Positions 55,717 through 63,582 of a stretch of 64,000 bases of DNA are shown piece after piece; position 1 is the first letter of the stretch, and every line of letters begins with the position of its first letter. A program made the position numbers and the translations under genes. The stretch covers positions 62,001 through 126,000 of the forward strand of contig FOEZ01000006.1 in the NCBI GenBank assembly GCA_900110595.1, read 5' to 3'. The stretch comes from Arthrobacter sp. OV608. GTDB taxonomy: Bacteria > Actinomycetota > Actinomycetes > Actinomycetales > Micrococcaceae. Under the pieces are notes generated by a model, which was given only the letters and a program-made list of their open reading frames with translations, had not been told where the DNA came from and searched no databases.

Positions 55717-56619
55717 TCAGCCCACGAAGTCGAGATCGGCGGGGCTGGCTTCCTGCTCTTTGGCCGGGCGCTTGCCGCCCCGCTGGGCGGCGGCCCCGGC
55801 GAGGACCACCAGCAGGATCCCCACCACCTGGACGGCAGACGGCTGCTGGTGCAGGATGAGCAGCCCGAGCAGGACGCCGACGGCAGGTTCGAGGGCCATC
55901 AGCGTTCCGAACGCGCTGGGCGTCATCCTGCGCAGGGCAAGCATTTCCAGCGCGAACGGCAGCACCGGCAGCAGGATGGCCAGTCCAGCCGCGGCCGCCA
56001 GGATGTCCAGGCTGAGGTGCCCGGCGGCCTGGGGAATTCCGACGACGGCGGCCGCCACTGCGGCGATCGGCACGGTGAGCGTGAGCGCGCCGATGCCGGT
56101 GAACCGGTCGCCGATCCGTTGCGTCAGCAGGATGTAGACGCCCCAGCCGACGGCGGCCAGCGCGGCCCAGGCAACCCCGAGGAGGTTGAAGTCGCCCTGC
56201 CACGGCTGGGTCAGCAGCACCACGCCCACCAGCGCCAAAGCGGGCCAGGCGAGGGCTTTGCGGTTATGGCTGCGAAGGGCCGCCACGGTCAAGGGACCGA
56301 GGAATTCGATGGCGACGGCGGTGCCGAGGTGGATGTGCTCCACCGCGGCGAGGAACCCCACGGTCATCACGCCAGTGGTGACCCCGAGGCCAAGCAACGG
56401 CAGCACATCCGGGCGGCGGATGGAGCGCAGCGGCGGGCGCCCGATTACCAGGAGAATGACTGCGCCCATGCTCAGGCGCAACCACGCGGTGCCGCCGGGT
56501 CCCACAGCTTCAATCATGTTCACGGACAGGGCAGAACCCAGCTGGACCGACAGGATCGCCGTGACCGCCAGCCCCCACGGCGGGACCGGGACGTTGAATG
56601 AAGCGCTGCGCTGGGTCAT
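55717..56619 (-). CDS. EamA (DMT) family transporter
   Basis: 300 residues with ten hydrophobic segments in two halves, e.g. WGLAVTAILSVQLGSALSVN and AFGTLMALEPAVGVLLGLLILHQ (the EamA signature near the C-terminus). RhtA-like proteins of this type export threonine, homoserine or other small metabolites. Start ATG 56619 follows AAGGA by 7 bases and comes directly after the B3/B4 gene stop. In-frame ATGs at 56634 and 56676 are less good. The Lys/Ala-rich tail is cytoplasmic. Confidence 0.9.
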   Translation of the reverse strand: MTQRSASFNVPVPPWGLAVTAILSVQLGSALSVNMIEAVGPGGTAWLRLSMGAVILLVIGRPPLRSIRRPDVLPLLGLGVTTGVMTVGFLAAVEHIHLGTAVAIEFLGPLTVAALRSHNRKALAWPALALVGVVLLTQPWQGDFNLLGVAWAALAAVGWGVYILLTQRIGDRFTGIGALTLTVPIAAVAAAVVGIPQAAGHLSLDILAAAAGLAILLPVLPFALEMLALRRMTPSAFGTLMALEPAVGVLLGLLILHQQPSAVQVVGILLVVLAGAAAQRGGKRPAKEQEASPADLDFVG

Positions 56620-56620
56620 C

Positions 56621-57361
56621 TCAGTTTCCTTCATTGGAGTGATGGGGTGCGGCCAGGCGACGGCGGGCAATGGCAACGTCGGGTCCGAGCCTTTTCAGCC
56701 GGGCACCCAGGTCGTCGGCGGCTGCGTCGAGCGCGGCGTCAGTCATTGGCTCAAGGGCGTCCAGGATGAACAACGCTTTGGTAGTGCCGTCGCGGAGCTG
56801 GGTGCGCCGGCCTTGCCGCCAGTTCCAGCGCCGGCAGGTCACGCCGTCGTCATCGCCCCACACCACCTCGCCCGGCTCCGGATGCTCAAGCACCTCATCC
56901 CCGCCGGCCACCGTGTCAAAGGACTCCGTGCCGGCGGCGCGGATCAGCCGGGGTGCTCCGGCGTAGCCGGCCAGGTCCTCGCCGCCCAGCGGAACCTGGT
57001 GCAGCACAGAGACCGCGTTGTAAAGGTCGGTCAGCCGGTTTACCCGCGGCAGGCCGGAAGATGCCCGGCGGAGCAATGCCTCCAGGCTGTTGCGCGTGCG
57101 CTGCGGTTTGGCGCCGAAGGACTTGTACGCCTCACGCCAGGCGGCCACATGCGGCAGTTCCTCAATGCCCCGCCCGTCCATTGCTGCACGGGCTGCAGCC
57201 TCCGCCTCCTGCAGCAGCTTTTCACCGGCCTCGTCACTGGCGCCCGGAACCAGCCCGTCTACCGCCAGCAGGACGGCACGGTAATCCGGCCGCAGGGAGA
57301 AAACGGCGGGATCAACCCACGCACCTGCCAAAAATTCCTGGAGCACCTTGACGTCAGGCAT
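56621..57361 (-). CDS. B3/B4 tRNA-binding-domain protein
   Basis: 246 residues matching the stand-alone B3/B4 domain found in the beta subunit of phenylalanyl-tRNA synthetase. Seen: VAAWREAYKSFGAKPQRTRN-type block, and LPRVNRLTDLYNAVSVLHQVPLGGEDL (the family's NxxTDLxNAVS signature). Stand-alone copies may edit mischarged tRNA or have unknown metabolic roles. It overlaps the XRE-cupin regulator by 8 bases and precedes the EamA gene by one base. An XRE-cupin/B3B4/EamA set suggests a defence or export unit for amino-acid-like compounds. Confidence 0.87.
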   Translation of the reverse strand: MPDVKVLQEFLAGAWVDPAVFSLRPDYRAVLLAVDGLVPGASDEAGEKLLQEAEAAARAAMDGRGIEELPHVAAWREAYKSFGAKPQRTRNSLEALLRRASSGLPRVNRLTDLYNAVSVLHQVPLGGEDLAGYAGAPRLIRAAGTESFDTVAGGDEVLEHPEPGEVVWGDDDGVTCRRWNWRQGRRTQLRDGTTKALFILDALEPMTDAALDAAADDLGARLKRLGPDVAIARRRLAAPHHSNEGN

Positions 57362-57959
57362 TGGGGGCCTCCTTGTGGTGGGCCGAACCCACGCCCGGCT
57401 CGAAGACAGCCAGGGAGAAGCTCACCGGCTCCGGGGTGGCATTGGAGTACGAGTGGTCCACGTCGCCGGGGAAGGAAAGGGCGTCGCCCGGCTCCAGGAC
57501 ATAGGTCTCGCCAGCCACCACCACAGTGAGGGATCCCTGGCGGACCTGAAGTAGTTCCTTGGTCCCCGGCGCGTGGGCTTCGCTCTCATGCTGGTCACCC
57601 GCGCCCAGCGTCCAATCCCACAGCTCAACCACATCCGGTGAATCCGTTCCGGCTACCAGCACGCCCCGGCCGCCGGCGGCGGAAATCCACAGGGCGGCCC
57701 CGTCACCACTCCGGGTGACGGTCACTGGCTTTGGACGCGGGGCATCCACCAGCGCGGGCAGTCCGATGCCCAGTGCGTCGCTGATCCGAAGCAACGTGCC
57801 CACGCTGGGATTGGCGGCGCCCTGCTCGACGTTGACCACCATGCGGCGGCTCACGCCGGCGGCGTCTGCGAGCTGGTCGAGGGTCCACGCCCGGGCCTGC
57901 CTTTCCTGGCGTACGCGGTTGCCGATGGCAACTGCAAGGGCAGATGTGCTTTTGTCCAT
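57354..57959 (-). CDS. XRE-family regulator with C-terminal cupin
   Basis: 201 residues. N-terminal HTH (LDQLADAAGVSRRMVVNVEQG; residues about 25-50) and a C-terminal cupin sensor (GDQHESEAHAPGTKELLQVR; YVLEPGDALSFPGDVDHSY). The ATG at 57959 has no Shine-Dalgarno sequence: bases directly before it form an inverted repeat with a TATGCT box six bases from the ATG, the arrangement of a leaderless transcript. First gene of a five-gene operon (regulator, B3/B4, EamA, DapA family, LacI). Self-repression via the repeat is likely, with release by a small ligand in the cupin. Confidence 0.9.
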   Translation of the reverse strand: MDKSTSALAVAIGNRVRQERQARAWTLDQLADAAGVSRRMVVNVEQGAANPSVGTLLRISDALGIGLPALVDAPRPKPVTVTRSGDGAALWISAAGGRGVLVAGTDSPDVVELWDWTLGAGDQHESEAHAPGTKELLQVRQGSLTVVVAGETYVLEPGDALSFPGDVDHSYSNATPEPVSFSLAVFEPGVGSAHHKEAPNA

Positions 57960-57960
57960 G

Positions 57961-57989
57961 AGTGCAGCATACTGCACTTTGAGTGCACT
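57961..57989 (-). promoter_or_regulatory. Leaderless promoter with overlapping XRE operator
   Basis: AGTGCAG-CATA-CTGCACT (57961-57978) is a perfect inverted repeat, and AGTGCACT (57982-57989) is another palindrome with the same half-sites. On the minus strand the first contains TATGCT, six bases before the ATG of the XRE gene, so transcription should begin at or next to the start codon. Repressor bound here would cover the -10 and the region up to the -35. Confidence 0.65.
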
Positions 57990-58068
57990 GACGGAATCGC
58001 ACGTGACGTCCTTGAAGGCGGGTGCATCAGGTCTTCCTGAACGGCCGTTGTGGTGGGACGATGCCCTT

Positions 58069-58284
58069 ATGAGCGACACCAGCCGAGGAAACCCGCGGGA
58101 CCTTGGTCCGCACCAGCATGCCCACGCAGCACCCACCACCCAGCAGATGAGGACCGTCGGGCAACGCCGGCGGGACGCCGAGGAGAAGCTGGAGCATCAT
58201 CTCCAGGAGGCCCGCCACAAGGCCGAGCACCACGAGGCCGAAGACGGGAAGGAACCCGCCGATTCCGGCGCCGGCGAGCCCTGA
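58069..58284 (+). CDS. Small charged hypothetical protein
   Basis: 71 residues, rich in His, Glu and Arg (EEKLEHHLQEARHKAEHHEAED), likely one long helix. ATG 58069 has a poor ribosome site. Divergent from the XRE operon. No domain or signal. Real-gene status is uncertain; the regular charge pattern and codon use are the only support. Confidence 0.45.
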   Translation: MSDTSRGNPRDLGPHQHAHAAPTTQQMRTVGQRRRDAEEKLEHHLQEARHKAEHHEAEDGKEPADSGAGEP

Positions 58285-58311
58285 TCCGGAAGCTTTGAGC
58301 GGTGAGCCTGA

Positions 58312-58458
58312 TTCGCGGCCTCAGTTGAGGTCCGAATTCCTGCCAAGGCATTCGGCCACTACGACGGCGGCTGGAACTTCGAGCAGGGCAGCTTCCGCCT
58401 GCTGGTGGGCCGCCACGCAGCCGACGACTTCCAGGCGCTAGACATCGAACTGCGCTAA
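58312..58458 (+). pseudogene. Remnant of a GH3 beta-glucosidase C-terminal (Fn3-like) domain
   Basis: The frame from 58312 to a TAA at 58456 reads VRIPAKAFGHYDGGWNFEQG and continues SFRLLVGRHAADDFQALDIELR, the hallmark end of GH3 beta-glucosidases (the R-x-P-A-x-A-F and G-x-Y-x-L-x-V-G-R-S motifs of the Fn3-like domain). A stop lies just upstream at 58309, and no start codon or other GH3 sequence is present, so only about 48 codons of the 3' end of a lost gene remain. It lies next to LacI-type operators now serving the nucleoside hydrolase operon. Confidence 0.75.
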
Positions 58459-58505
58459 GCCGAGCCACGCAGACATGGCTTGCCTTTTTCTTTTGCCCTT
58501 TGGCA

Positions 58506-58517
58506 TCAAGCGCTTGA
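58506..58517. promoter_or_regulatory. LacI-type operator 1 for the nucleoside operon
   Basis: TCAAGCGCTTGA, a perfect 12-bp palindrome of the AAGCGCTT type that LacI-family repressors bind. A second copy lies 23 bases further on. No LacI gene is adjacent. Confidence 0.6.
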
Positions 58518-58528
58518 CCTGCACGAAC

Positions 58529-58567
58529 GTCAAGCGTTTGACGTGACGTTCCCGACAGTGCCATGAT
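58529..58567 (+). promoter_or_regulatory. LacI-type operator 2 with overlapping promoter
   Basis: GTCAAGCGTTTGAC (58529-58542) repeats operator 1 with one asymmetric pair. TTGACG at 58538-58543 lies inside it and can serve as -35; CATGAT at 58562-58567 (4 of 6) follows 18 bases later as -10. Repressor bound here would hide the -35. Confidence 0.5.
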
Positions 58568-58639
58568 CACTCTGAACGCTTCAACTCCCCGAGCAGTGTG
58601 TATGCACTTGGCGCGGGCCCCAAAGACGTGGAGAACATC

Positions 58640-59662
58640 GTGGACCCCAAACCCCGCAAGAAGATCATTCTTGACTGCGATCCCGGGCATGACGACGCTG
58701 TGGCGTTGCTGCTCGCGCACGGAAACCCGGACATCGAACTGCTGGCGGTCACCACGGTGGTGGGCAACCAGACGCTCGAAAAAGTCACCCGCAACGCCCT
58801 GGCCGTCGGAACCATCGCCGGCATCACCGGCGTTCCCTTCGCCGCTGGCTGCGGCCGTCCCCTGGTCCGCAGCATCGAAACCGCCCCGGACATCCACGGC
58901 GAGTCCGGCATGGACGGCCCCGCCCTCCCGGAGTCCACCATCGGGCTGGACCCGCGGCACGCCGTCGACCTCATCATCGACACCGTGATGGCCCACGAAC
59001 CCGGCACCGTCACCCTGGTCCCCACCGCAGGCCTGACCAACATCGCCATGGCCGCCCGCAAGGAACCGCGCATCGTGGAACGCGTGAAGGAAGTTGTCCT
59101 GATGGGCGGCGGCTACCATGTGGGCAACTGGAGCGCCGTGGCCGAATTCAACATCATCATCGACCCCGAGGCCGCGCACATCGTCTTCAACGAGAAGTGG
59201 CCCGTGGTGATGGTGGGCCTGGACCTGACCCACCAGGCGCTGGCCACCCCGGACGTGGTCGAAAAAATCGCGGCCATCGGCACCAAACCGGCCAAGTTCG
59301 TCACCGAACTCATGGACTTCTTCGCCCACACCTACAAGGACGCCCAGGGTTTCGACTTCCCGCCGGTGCATGACCCCTGTGCCGTGGCCTACGTGATCGA
59401 TCCCAGCATTGTCAGCACCCGCAAGGTGCCGGTCAACATCGAACTCCAGGGGACCCTGACGCTCGGCATGACGGTGGCCGACTTCCGCGCGCCCGCACCG
59501 GCCGACTGCCACACCAGCGTCGCCGTGGACCTGGACCACAAGCGGTTCTGGGCCCTGGTCACCGACGCCCTGGAACGCATCGGCGAGCCAACTATCACAG
59601 GCGAACCGGCCGACGTCGAACGCGAAGAACGTGCCGCCGTCACCGTGGGAGGGGTCAAGTAA
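58640..59662 (+). CDS. Nucleoside hydrolase (inosine/uridine-preferring)
   Basis: 340 residues. Classical calcium site KIILDCDPGHDDAVALLLAHG near the N-terminus, GLTNIAMAAR, VVLMGGGYHVGN, AEFNIIIDPEAA and HDPCAVAYVIDP with the last Asp ligand, all intact. Hydrolyses ribonucleosides to base and ribose in the cytoplasm. The GTG at 58640 is six bases after GGAG, so I prefer it to GTG 58598 or 58628. Forms an operon with an MFS transporter (starting right after the stop) and a ribokinase: import, cleavage and phosphorylation of the ribose. Regulated by the double LacI-type operator upstream. Confidence 0.93.
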   Translation: MDPKPRKKIILDCDPGHDDAVALLLAHGNPDIELLAVTTVVGNQTLEKVTRNALAVGTIAGITGVPFAAGCGRPLVRSIETAPDIHGESGMDGPALPESTIGLDPRHAVDLIIDTVMAHEPGTVTLVPTAGLTNIAMAARKEPRIVERVKEVVLMGGGYHVGNWSAVAEFNIIIDPEAAHIVFNEKWPVVMVGLDLTHQALATPDVVEKIAAIGTKPAKFVTELMDFFAHTYKDAQGFDFPPVHDPCAVAYVIDPSIVSTRKVPVNIELQGTLTLGMTVADFRAPAPADCHTSVAVDLDHKRFWALVTDALERIGEPTITGEPADVEREERAAVTVGGVK

Positions 59663-61090
59663 ATGACTGCCACCCTTACTGAAGCGAAGACCGGCCGGGG
59701 CAACATCACGGCCCTGATGGTTGCCCTGCTGGCAGCCTGCGTGGCCTTCCAGCTCAACGCTTCCATGCTTAGCCCGGCCCTGGTGACCATGGGCGAAGAG
59801 CTCAACACGGACCAGGCAGTCATCGGCCTCTCGCAGACGTGGTTCTTCACAGCTGCCGCGCTGTTCTCCCTGTTCCTGCCCCGCCTGAGCGACATCGTGG
59901 GACGCAAGAAGATCCTGGTGGGCATGATGCTGCTGATGGCCCTCGGCTCGGTCATCGCCGCCCTCGCCCCGGACGTCACCTGGCTCTTTGTGGGCCGCAT
60001 CATCCAGGGCGTCAGCGGCCCCACGGTTCCGCTCTGCCTGATCATGCTGCGCTCTGCTGTCACCAACCCGCGCAAGTACGGCACGCTCATGGGCCTGATC
60101 ACGGCCGTCAACGGCGGCGTTGCCGGCGTCGACTCCTTTGTAGGCGGTTACTTCGCCGAGCACTTCGGCTTCCGCAGCATCTTCTGGCTCATGGTGGTGC
60201 TGGCCCTGGTTGCCACGGCACTGGTCGCGTTCCTTGCCAGCGAAAGCAAGCCCGCCGCCGGCACCCGGATGGACTGGCTGGGGGTGTTCTTCATCGTGGT
60301 GGCCGTGGGCGCGCTGCTCACCGCCCTGAATGAAGGATCCAAGCTGGTGGGCGCGTTCTCCTCCGGCACCCTGATGCTCAGTATTGCGCTGGTCCTGGTG
60401 TCCGCCGCAGCGTTCTACGCCTTCTGGACCGTGGAGAAGCGGGCCGGCCAGCCCATGGTGGAAACCGCGCACCTGCGCCAGCGTTCCACCTGGGCGCCGC
60501 TGCTGACCACCACCCTGACCATGACCGGCATCTTCGCCGTCATCAACGGCATCGTTCCCGCCTACGTCCAGGCCGCCGATCCCGGCTTTGGCATCGGCCC
60601 CACCGAAATGTCGCTGATCATCCTCACCCCGTACGCGCTGTTGGGCTGGATCGTGGGACCGCTCAGCGGCAAGCTCGCCCCCGTGCTGGGCTACACCAAG
60701 GTGCTGCGCATCGGGCTCCTAGGGAGCATAGCGGCCCTGGCCGTCATCGCGTTCTTCGGCCTCAGCAGCCTGCCCCTGATGATTGCCGGCACGGTCTTGC
60801 TGGGCATTATGTACGCCGGTACGGTCAACATCATGCTCAATGGACTCGGGGTTGTCCTCTCGCCCGCCGGCAACCCCGGTTTCCTGCCCGGCATGAACGC
60901 CGGTGCCTTCAACCTCGGCGCAGGCCTCAGCTTCCTGGTGCTTCCCGCCGTGCTGGTGGCGACGTCGGCCCTCGGGGATGCGAAGGCGTCCTACCTGACT
61001 GTTGTGGTTGTTGGCCTGGCCCTCACCGTGGCGGCGTTCGCCGCCTCGCTGCTGATCCCCAAGCCCGTTGAAGCTGAGGTGGCCGAATGA
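59663..61090 (+). CDS. MFS transporter, probably for nucleosides
   Basis: 475 residues, 12-14 hydrophobic segments, DHA2-like. Seen: LSPALVTMGEELNTDQAVIG and the MFS loop FLPRLSDIVGRKKILVG, FVGRIIQGVSGPTVPLCL (motif C region). Such families are usually drug exporters, but here it lies between a nucleoside hydrolase and ribokinase, without gaps (ATG at 59663 directly follows TAA; stop overlaps the ribokinase by ATGA). Uptake of nucleosides is therefore likely. Confidence 0.88.
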   Translation: MTATLTEAKTGRGNITALMVALLAACVAFQLNASMLSPALVTMGEELNTDQAVIGLSQTWFFTAAALFSLFLPRLSDIVGRKKILVGMMLLMALGSVIAALAPDVTWLFVGRIIQGVSGPTVPLCLIMLRSAVTNPRKYGTLMGLITAVNGGVAGVDSFVGGYFAEHFGFRSIFWLMVVLALVATALVAFLASESKPAAGTRMDWLGVFFIVVAVGALLTALNEGSKLVGAFSSGTLMLSIALVLVSAAAFYAFWTVEKRAGQPMVETAHLRQRSTWAPLLTTTLTMTGIFAVINGIVPAYVQAADPGFGIGPTEMSLIILTPYALLGWIVGPLSGKLAPVLGYTKVLRIGLLGSIAALAVIAFFGLSSLPLMIAGTVLLGIMYAGTVNIMLNGLGVVLSPAGNPGFLPGMNAGAFNLGAGLSFLVLPAVLVATSALGDAKASYLTVVVVGLALTVAAFAASLLIPKPVEAEVAE

Positions 61091-62079
61091 GCGCCGCCGC
61101 TGAGCCAGCCACCGCTGAAGGTGAGGCGCGGCAGCCGGGCCGGATCGTCGTCGTCGGCTCCCTGAACGCGGACCTGACCATCTACTGCGACCGCCTCCCG
61201 CTGCCCGGTGAGACGGTGCACGGCAACGGGTTCGCTGTGAACCCGGGCGGCAAGAGTGCCAACCAGGCAGTGGCCGCCAGCCTGCTGGGCGGGAAGGTCA
61301 GCCTGGTGGGCGCGGTGGGGGATGACCCCAACGGCAGCATGCTGCTCTCCTCGGCGGCGCGAGCGGGTGTGGACGTGGGGCATGTCCGCACGTCACACGA
61401 GCCCACGGGCGTCGCGGTGATCGCCGTCGACGCCAATGGAGAGAACAACATCATCATCTCCGCCGGTGCCAATGGCACCCTCTCACCGGCGGATGTGGCG
61501 GAGGCCTCGGACGTCCTCGCGGAGGCCGCCGTCGTGTGCCTTTGCCTCGAAGTCAGCATGGGGACGGTACTGGCCGCAGCGCAGGCGGGGCACGACGCCG
61601 GCGCAACAGTGCTGCTGAACCTCTCGCCGTACGCGCACATCCCGGCAGCCCTGGCTGAGTTGACGGACGTCCTGCTGGTGAATGCCCATGAAGCCGCGCT
61701 GTTCCTCGGCCCGGGGGCATCCGTCCCGGGTGCCGGTGCCCGTGCCGCGCAGTGGGATGCCGTCCGGGAAAGGTTCGCCGAGCGGGGGATCCAGCAGGTG
61801 CTGGTGACGCTGGGTTCGAACGGTTCCGTGGTGCTGGACTCGCTGGCCCCGCCGGACCGGCTCGTTACTTTTGTGCAGCCCACCAAGGTCGCCGCCGTAG
61901 ACACCACGGGCGCGGGTGATGCTTTTACCGGAGCGGTGGCCGTCCGCCTGGCGGCCGGGGATGCGCTCGCCGATGCCGCCGCCTTTGCTTCCGTGGCGGC
62001 TGCCCTGGCCACCACCCGGAAGGGGACGCAGGCGGCGTATCCGGAGACGGCTGACGTGCAGCGCATGCTGCGGAGTTAA
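61087..62079 (+). CDS. rbsK: Ribokinase (PfkB family)
   Basis: 330 residues. PfkB carbohydrate kinase: VVVGSLNADLTIYCDRLPLPGE, NPGGKSANQAVAASLLGGKV (first signature), ENNIIISAGAN, and DTTGAGDAFTGAVAVRLAAG with the catalytic Asp near residue 280. The G-G-K-x-x-N-Q-A block is typical of ribokinases rather than fructokinases. Acts on ribose from the nucleoside hydrolase in the same operon. Confidence 0.93.
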   Translation: MSAAAEPATAEGEARQPGRIVVVGSLNADLTIYCDRLPLPGETVHGNGFAVNPGGKSANQAVAASLLGGKVSLVGAVGDDPNGSMLLSSAARAGVDVGHVRTSHEPTGVAVIAVDANGENNIIISAGANGTLSPADVAEASDVLAEAAVVCLCLEVSMGTVLAAAQAGHDAGATVLLNLSPYAHIPAALAELTDVLLVNAHEAALFLGPGASVPGAGARAAQWDAVRERFAERGIQQVLVTLGSNGSVVLDSLAPPDRLVTFVQPTKVAAVDTTGAGDAFTGAVAVRLAAGDALADAAAFASVAAALATTRKGTQAAYPETADVQRMLRS

Positions 62080-62085
62080 AACAGC

Positions 62086-62123
62086 TGTCCGGGCGGACCC
62101 TCTGATGAGGTTCCGCCCGGACA
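62086..62123. terminator. Hairpin between ribokinase and aromatic-acid transporter
   Basis: TGTCCGGGCGGA (62086-62097) is the exact complement of TCCGCCCGGACA (62112-62123), with a 14-base loop. It serves two convergent genes. Confidence 0.75.
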
Positions 62124-62145
62124 AACCAACTGCCTGGGAAAACCC

Positions 62146-63363
62146 CTAGCTGACCGGGGCCTCGGTGCGGTCCGTCGCAACAGCGTGGGGGACCGCCAGC
62201 AGGGCTGCCACGGCCAGGGCGCCGGCTGCCGCGAAGACGTAGAAACCCCAGGGGTAGGCGATGCCGGCGGCAACCAGCCCACCCGTCAGGGCAGGCCCTG
62301 CAATGGCGCCGACGCGGCCCACGCCGGCAGCGAAGCCGAGTGCGGTGGCGCGCAGCCGGGCAGGGAACAACTGGCTGACCCAGGCATAAACGAGTACCTG
62401 GGAGCTGAAGACAAACACGCCCGTGACGAAGACGAGCACGTTCAACAGAACTGCGTTGTCGACCTTGACACTCAAAAGGGCGAGGCATACTGCCGAAAGT
62501 CCAAACCACAGCAGCACGATGGGCTTGGTTCCGTGCTTGTCGGCCAGGATGCCGGCGATGATCAGTCCGGCAACGGCGCCGAGATTCAAGACCAGGAGCA
62601 GGGAAAGCCCGGCGCTGACAGGGTATCCGGCAGAAGCCATCAGCTGCGGCAGCCAGGTATTCAGGCCATAAACCAGAAGCAGCCCCATGAACGAAGCTGC
62701 ACCAATGGCCGCCGCAATGAGGGGATAAGGCTTCTGCACCAGGCTCCGGAACCCGGTCTTTTCCTCTGCGCCGGCAGCCCGGGCCGCAGGCAAAGTCTCC
62801 GGCAGCTTGAACCAGAGGAACGGCGCAAGGACCAGGCCGGCAAGGCCTCCCACCACAAACATGATGCGCCAATCGGGGATGACGATCATCGCCAGGAAGG
62901 CGGTGGCCACCGCGCCAACGTGGTATCCCGTCATGGTCCGGGTGGTTGACTTCCCGGCGGAACTGGCCGGGGCGTAGTCGTTCATGTAGGCAAGGGCGGC
63001 CGGCAGGCATGCCCCAAGCCCCGCCCCGGCCAGCAGCCGAAGCGCGCCGAATACGGCAACATTGGGGGCCCACACCACTGCGAGGGTGAGCAGCGAAAAC
63101 CAGAGCACGCACGCCACCAGCAGGTTCCGGCGCCCGAAGCGGTCCGAAAGCGGGGCGATGAAGAGCGCGCCCAGGCCTACGCCCACGAGCGAGATGGTGG
63201 CCACGAAAGTGGCGCCGACAGCGTCAAAGCCAAGCTCGCCGGTCTTGATCAAGGTGGGAATGACGGTGCCGAGCACCACGAGGTCAAAGCCGTCCAGGAC
63301 CATGGCCAGCCAGCAGAGCCAAACCGGCCAGCGCGTCGGGCGGGCGGAGGGAGAAGTTGTCAT
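62146..63363 (-). CDS. MFS transporter of the aromatic acid:proton symporter (AAHS) type
   Basis: 405 residues, 12 hydrophobic segments. AAHS signature LDGFDLVVLGTVIPTLIK in the first helix (the D-G-F-D motif, with Asp residues needed for transport in PcaK/BenK), and APLSDRFGRRNLLVA (MFS loop). Family members take up protocatechuate, 4-hydroxybenzoate, benzoate or gentisate. Start ATG 63363 with GAGGATTCC before it. Fits with the phenolic acid breakdown indicated at 44554-52245, though 10 kb away and on the other strand. Confidence 0.92.
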   Translation of the reverse strand: MTTSPSARPTRWPVWLCWLAMVLDGFDLVVLGTVIPTLIKTGELGFDAVGATFVATISLVGVGLGALFIAPLSDRFGRRNLLVACVLWFSLLTLAVVWAPNVAVFGALRLLAGAGLGACLPAALAYMNDYAPASSAGKSTTRTMTGYHVGAVATAFLAMIVIPDWRIMFVVGGLAGLVLAPFLWFKLPETLPAARAAGAEEKTGFRSLVQKPYPLIAAAIGAASFMGLLLVYGLNTWLPQLMASAGYPVSAGLSLLLVLNLGAVAGLIIAGILADKHGTKPIVLLWFGLSAVCLALLSVKVDNAVLLNVLVFVTGVFVFSSQVLVYAWVSQLFPARLRATALGFAAGVGRVGAIAGPALTGGLVAAGIAYPWGFYVFAAAGALAVAALLAVPHAVATDRTEAPVS

Positions 63364-63492
63364 GGAATCCTCATTGATTTAGTAAAAGGAGGGAAGGGCA
63401 GCCGATCGAGAGCTCCACCACATCCGTACGTGACCCACGGCATGCCTTCTTCCGTCGATAAGGGTACAGGCTGGTTCGTTTCGTGCACAAAA

Positions 63493-63507
63493 GTTCGCTA
63501 ACCGAAC
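63493..63507. promoter_or_regulatory. Inverted repeat upstream of the aromatic-acid transporter
   Basis: GTTCG-CTAAC-CGAAC: 5-base perfect arms and a 5-base centre, 130 bases before the transporter start. Size fits an IclR-type site such as those of pca genes. Weak, one copy. Confidence 0.3.
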
Positions 63508-63582
63508 AAGTCGGAGCTCATGCAGAACGGGCTAGGTGTTGTGTCAGGGGCTTGACGGCAGCAGGTCTGTAGGCTCAGGTGC

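Noticed and set aside
58067..60472. 801-codon open frame on the minus strand
   Set aside because: It is antisense to the nucleoside hydrolase and MFS genes, has no domain or ribosome site, and its His/Gly/Asp-rich composition is the usual mirror of high-GC coding DNA.
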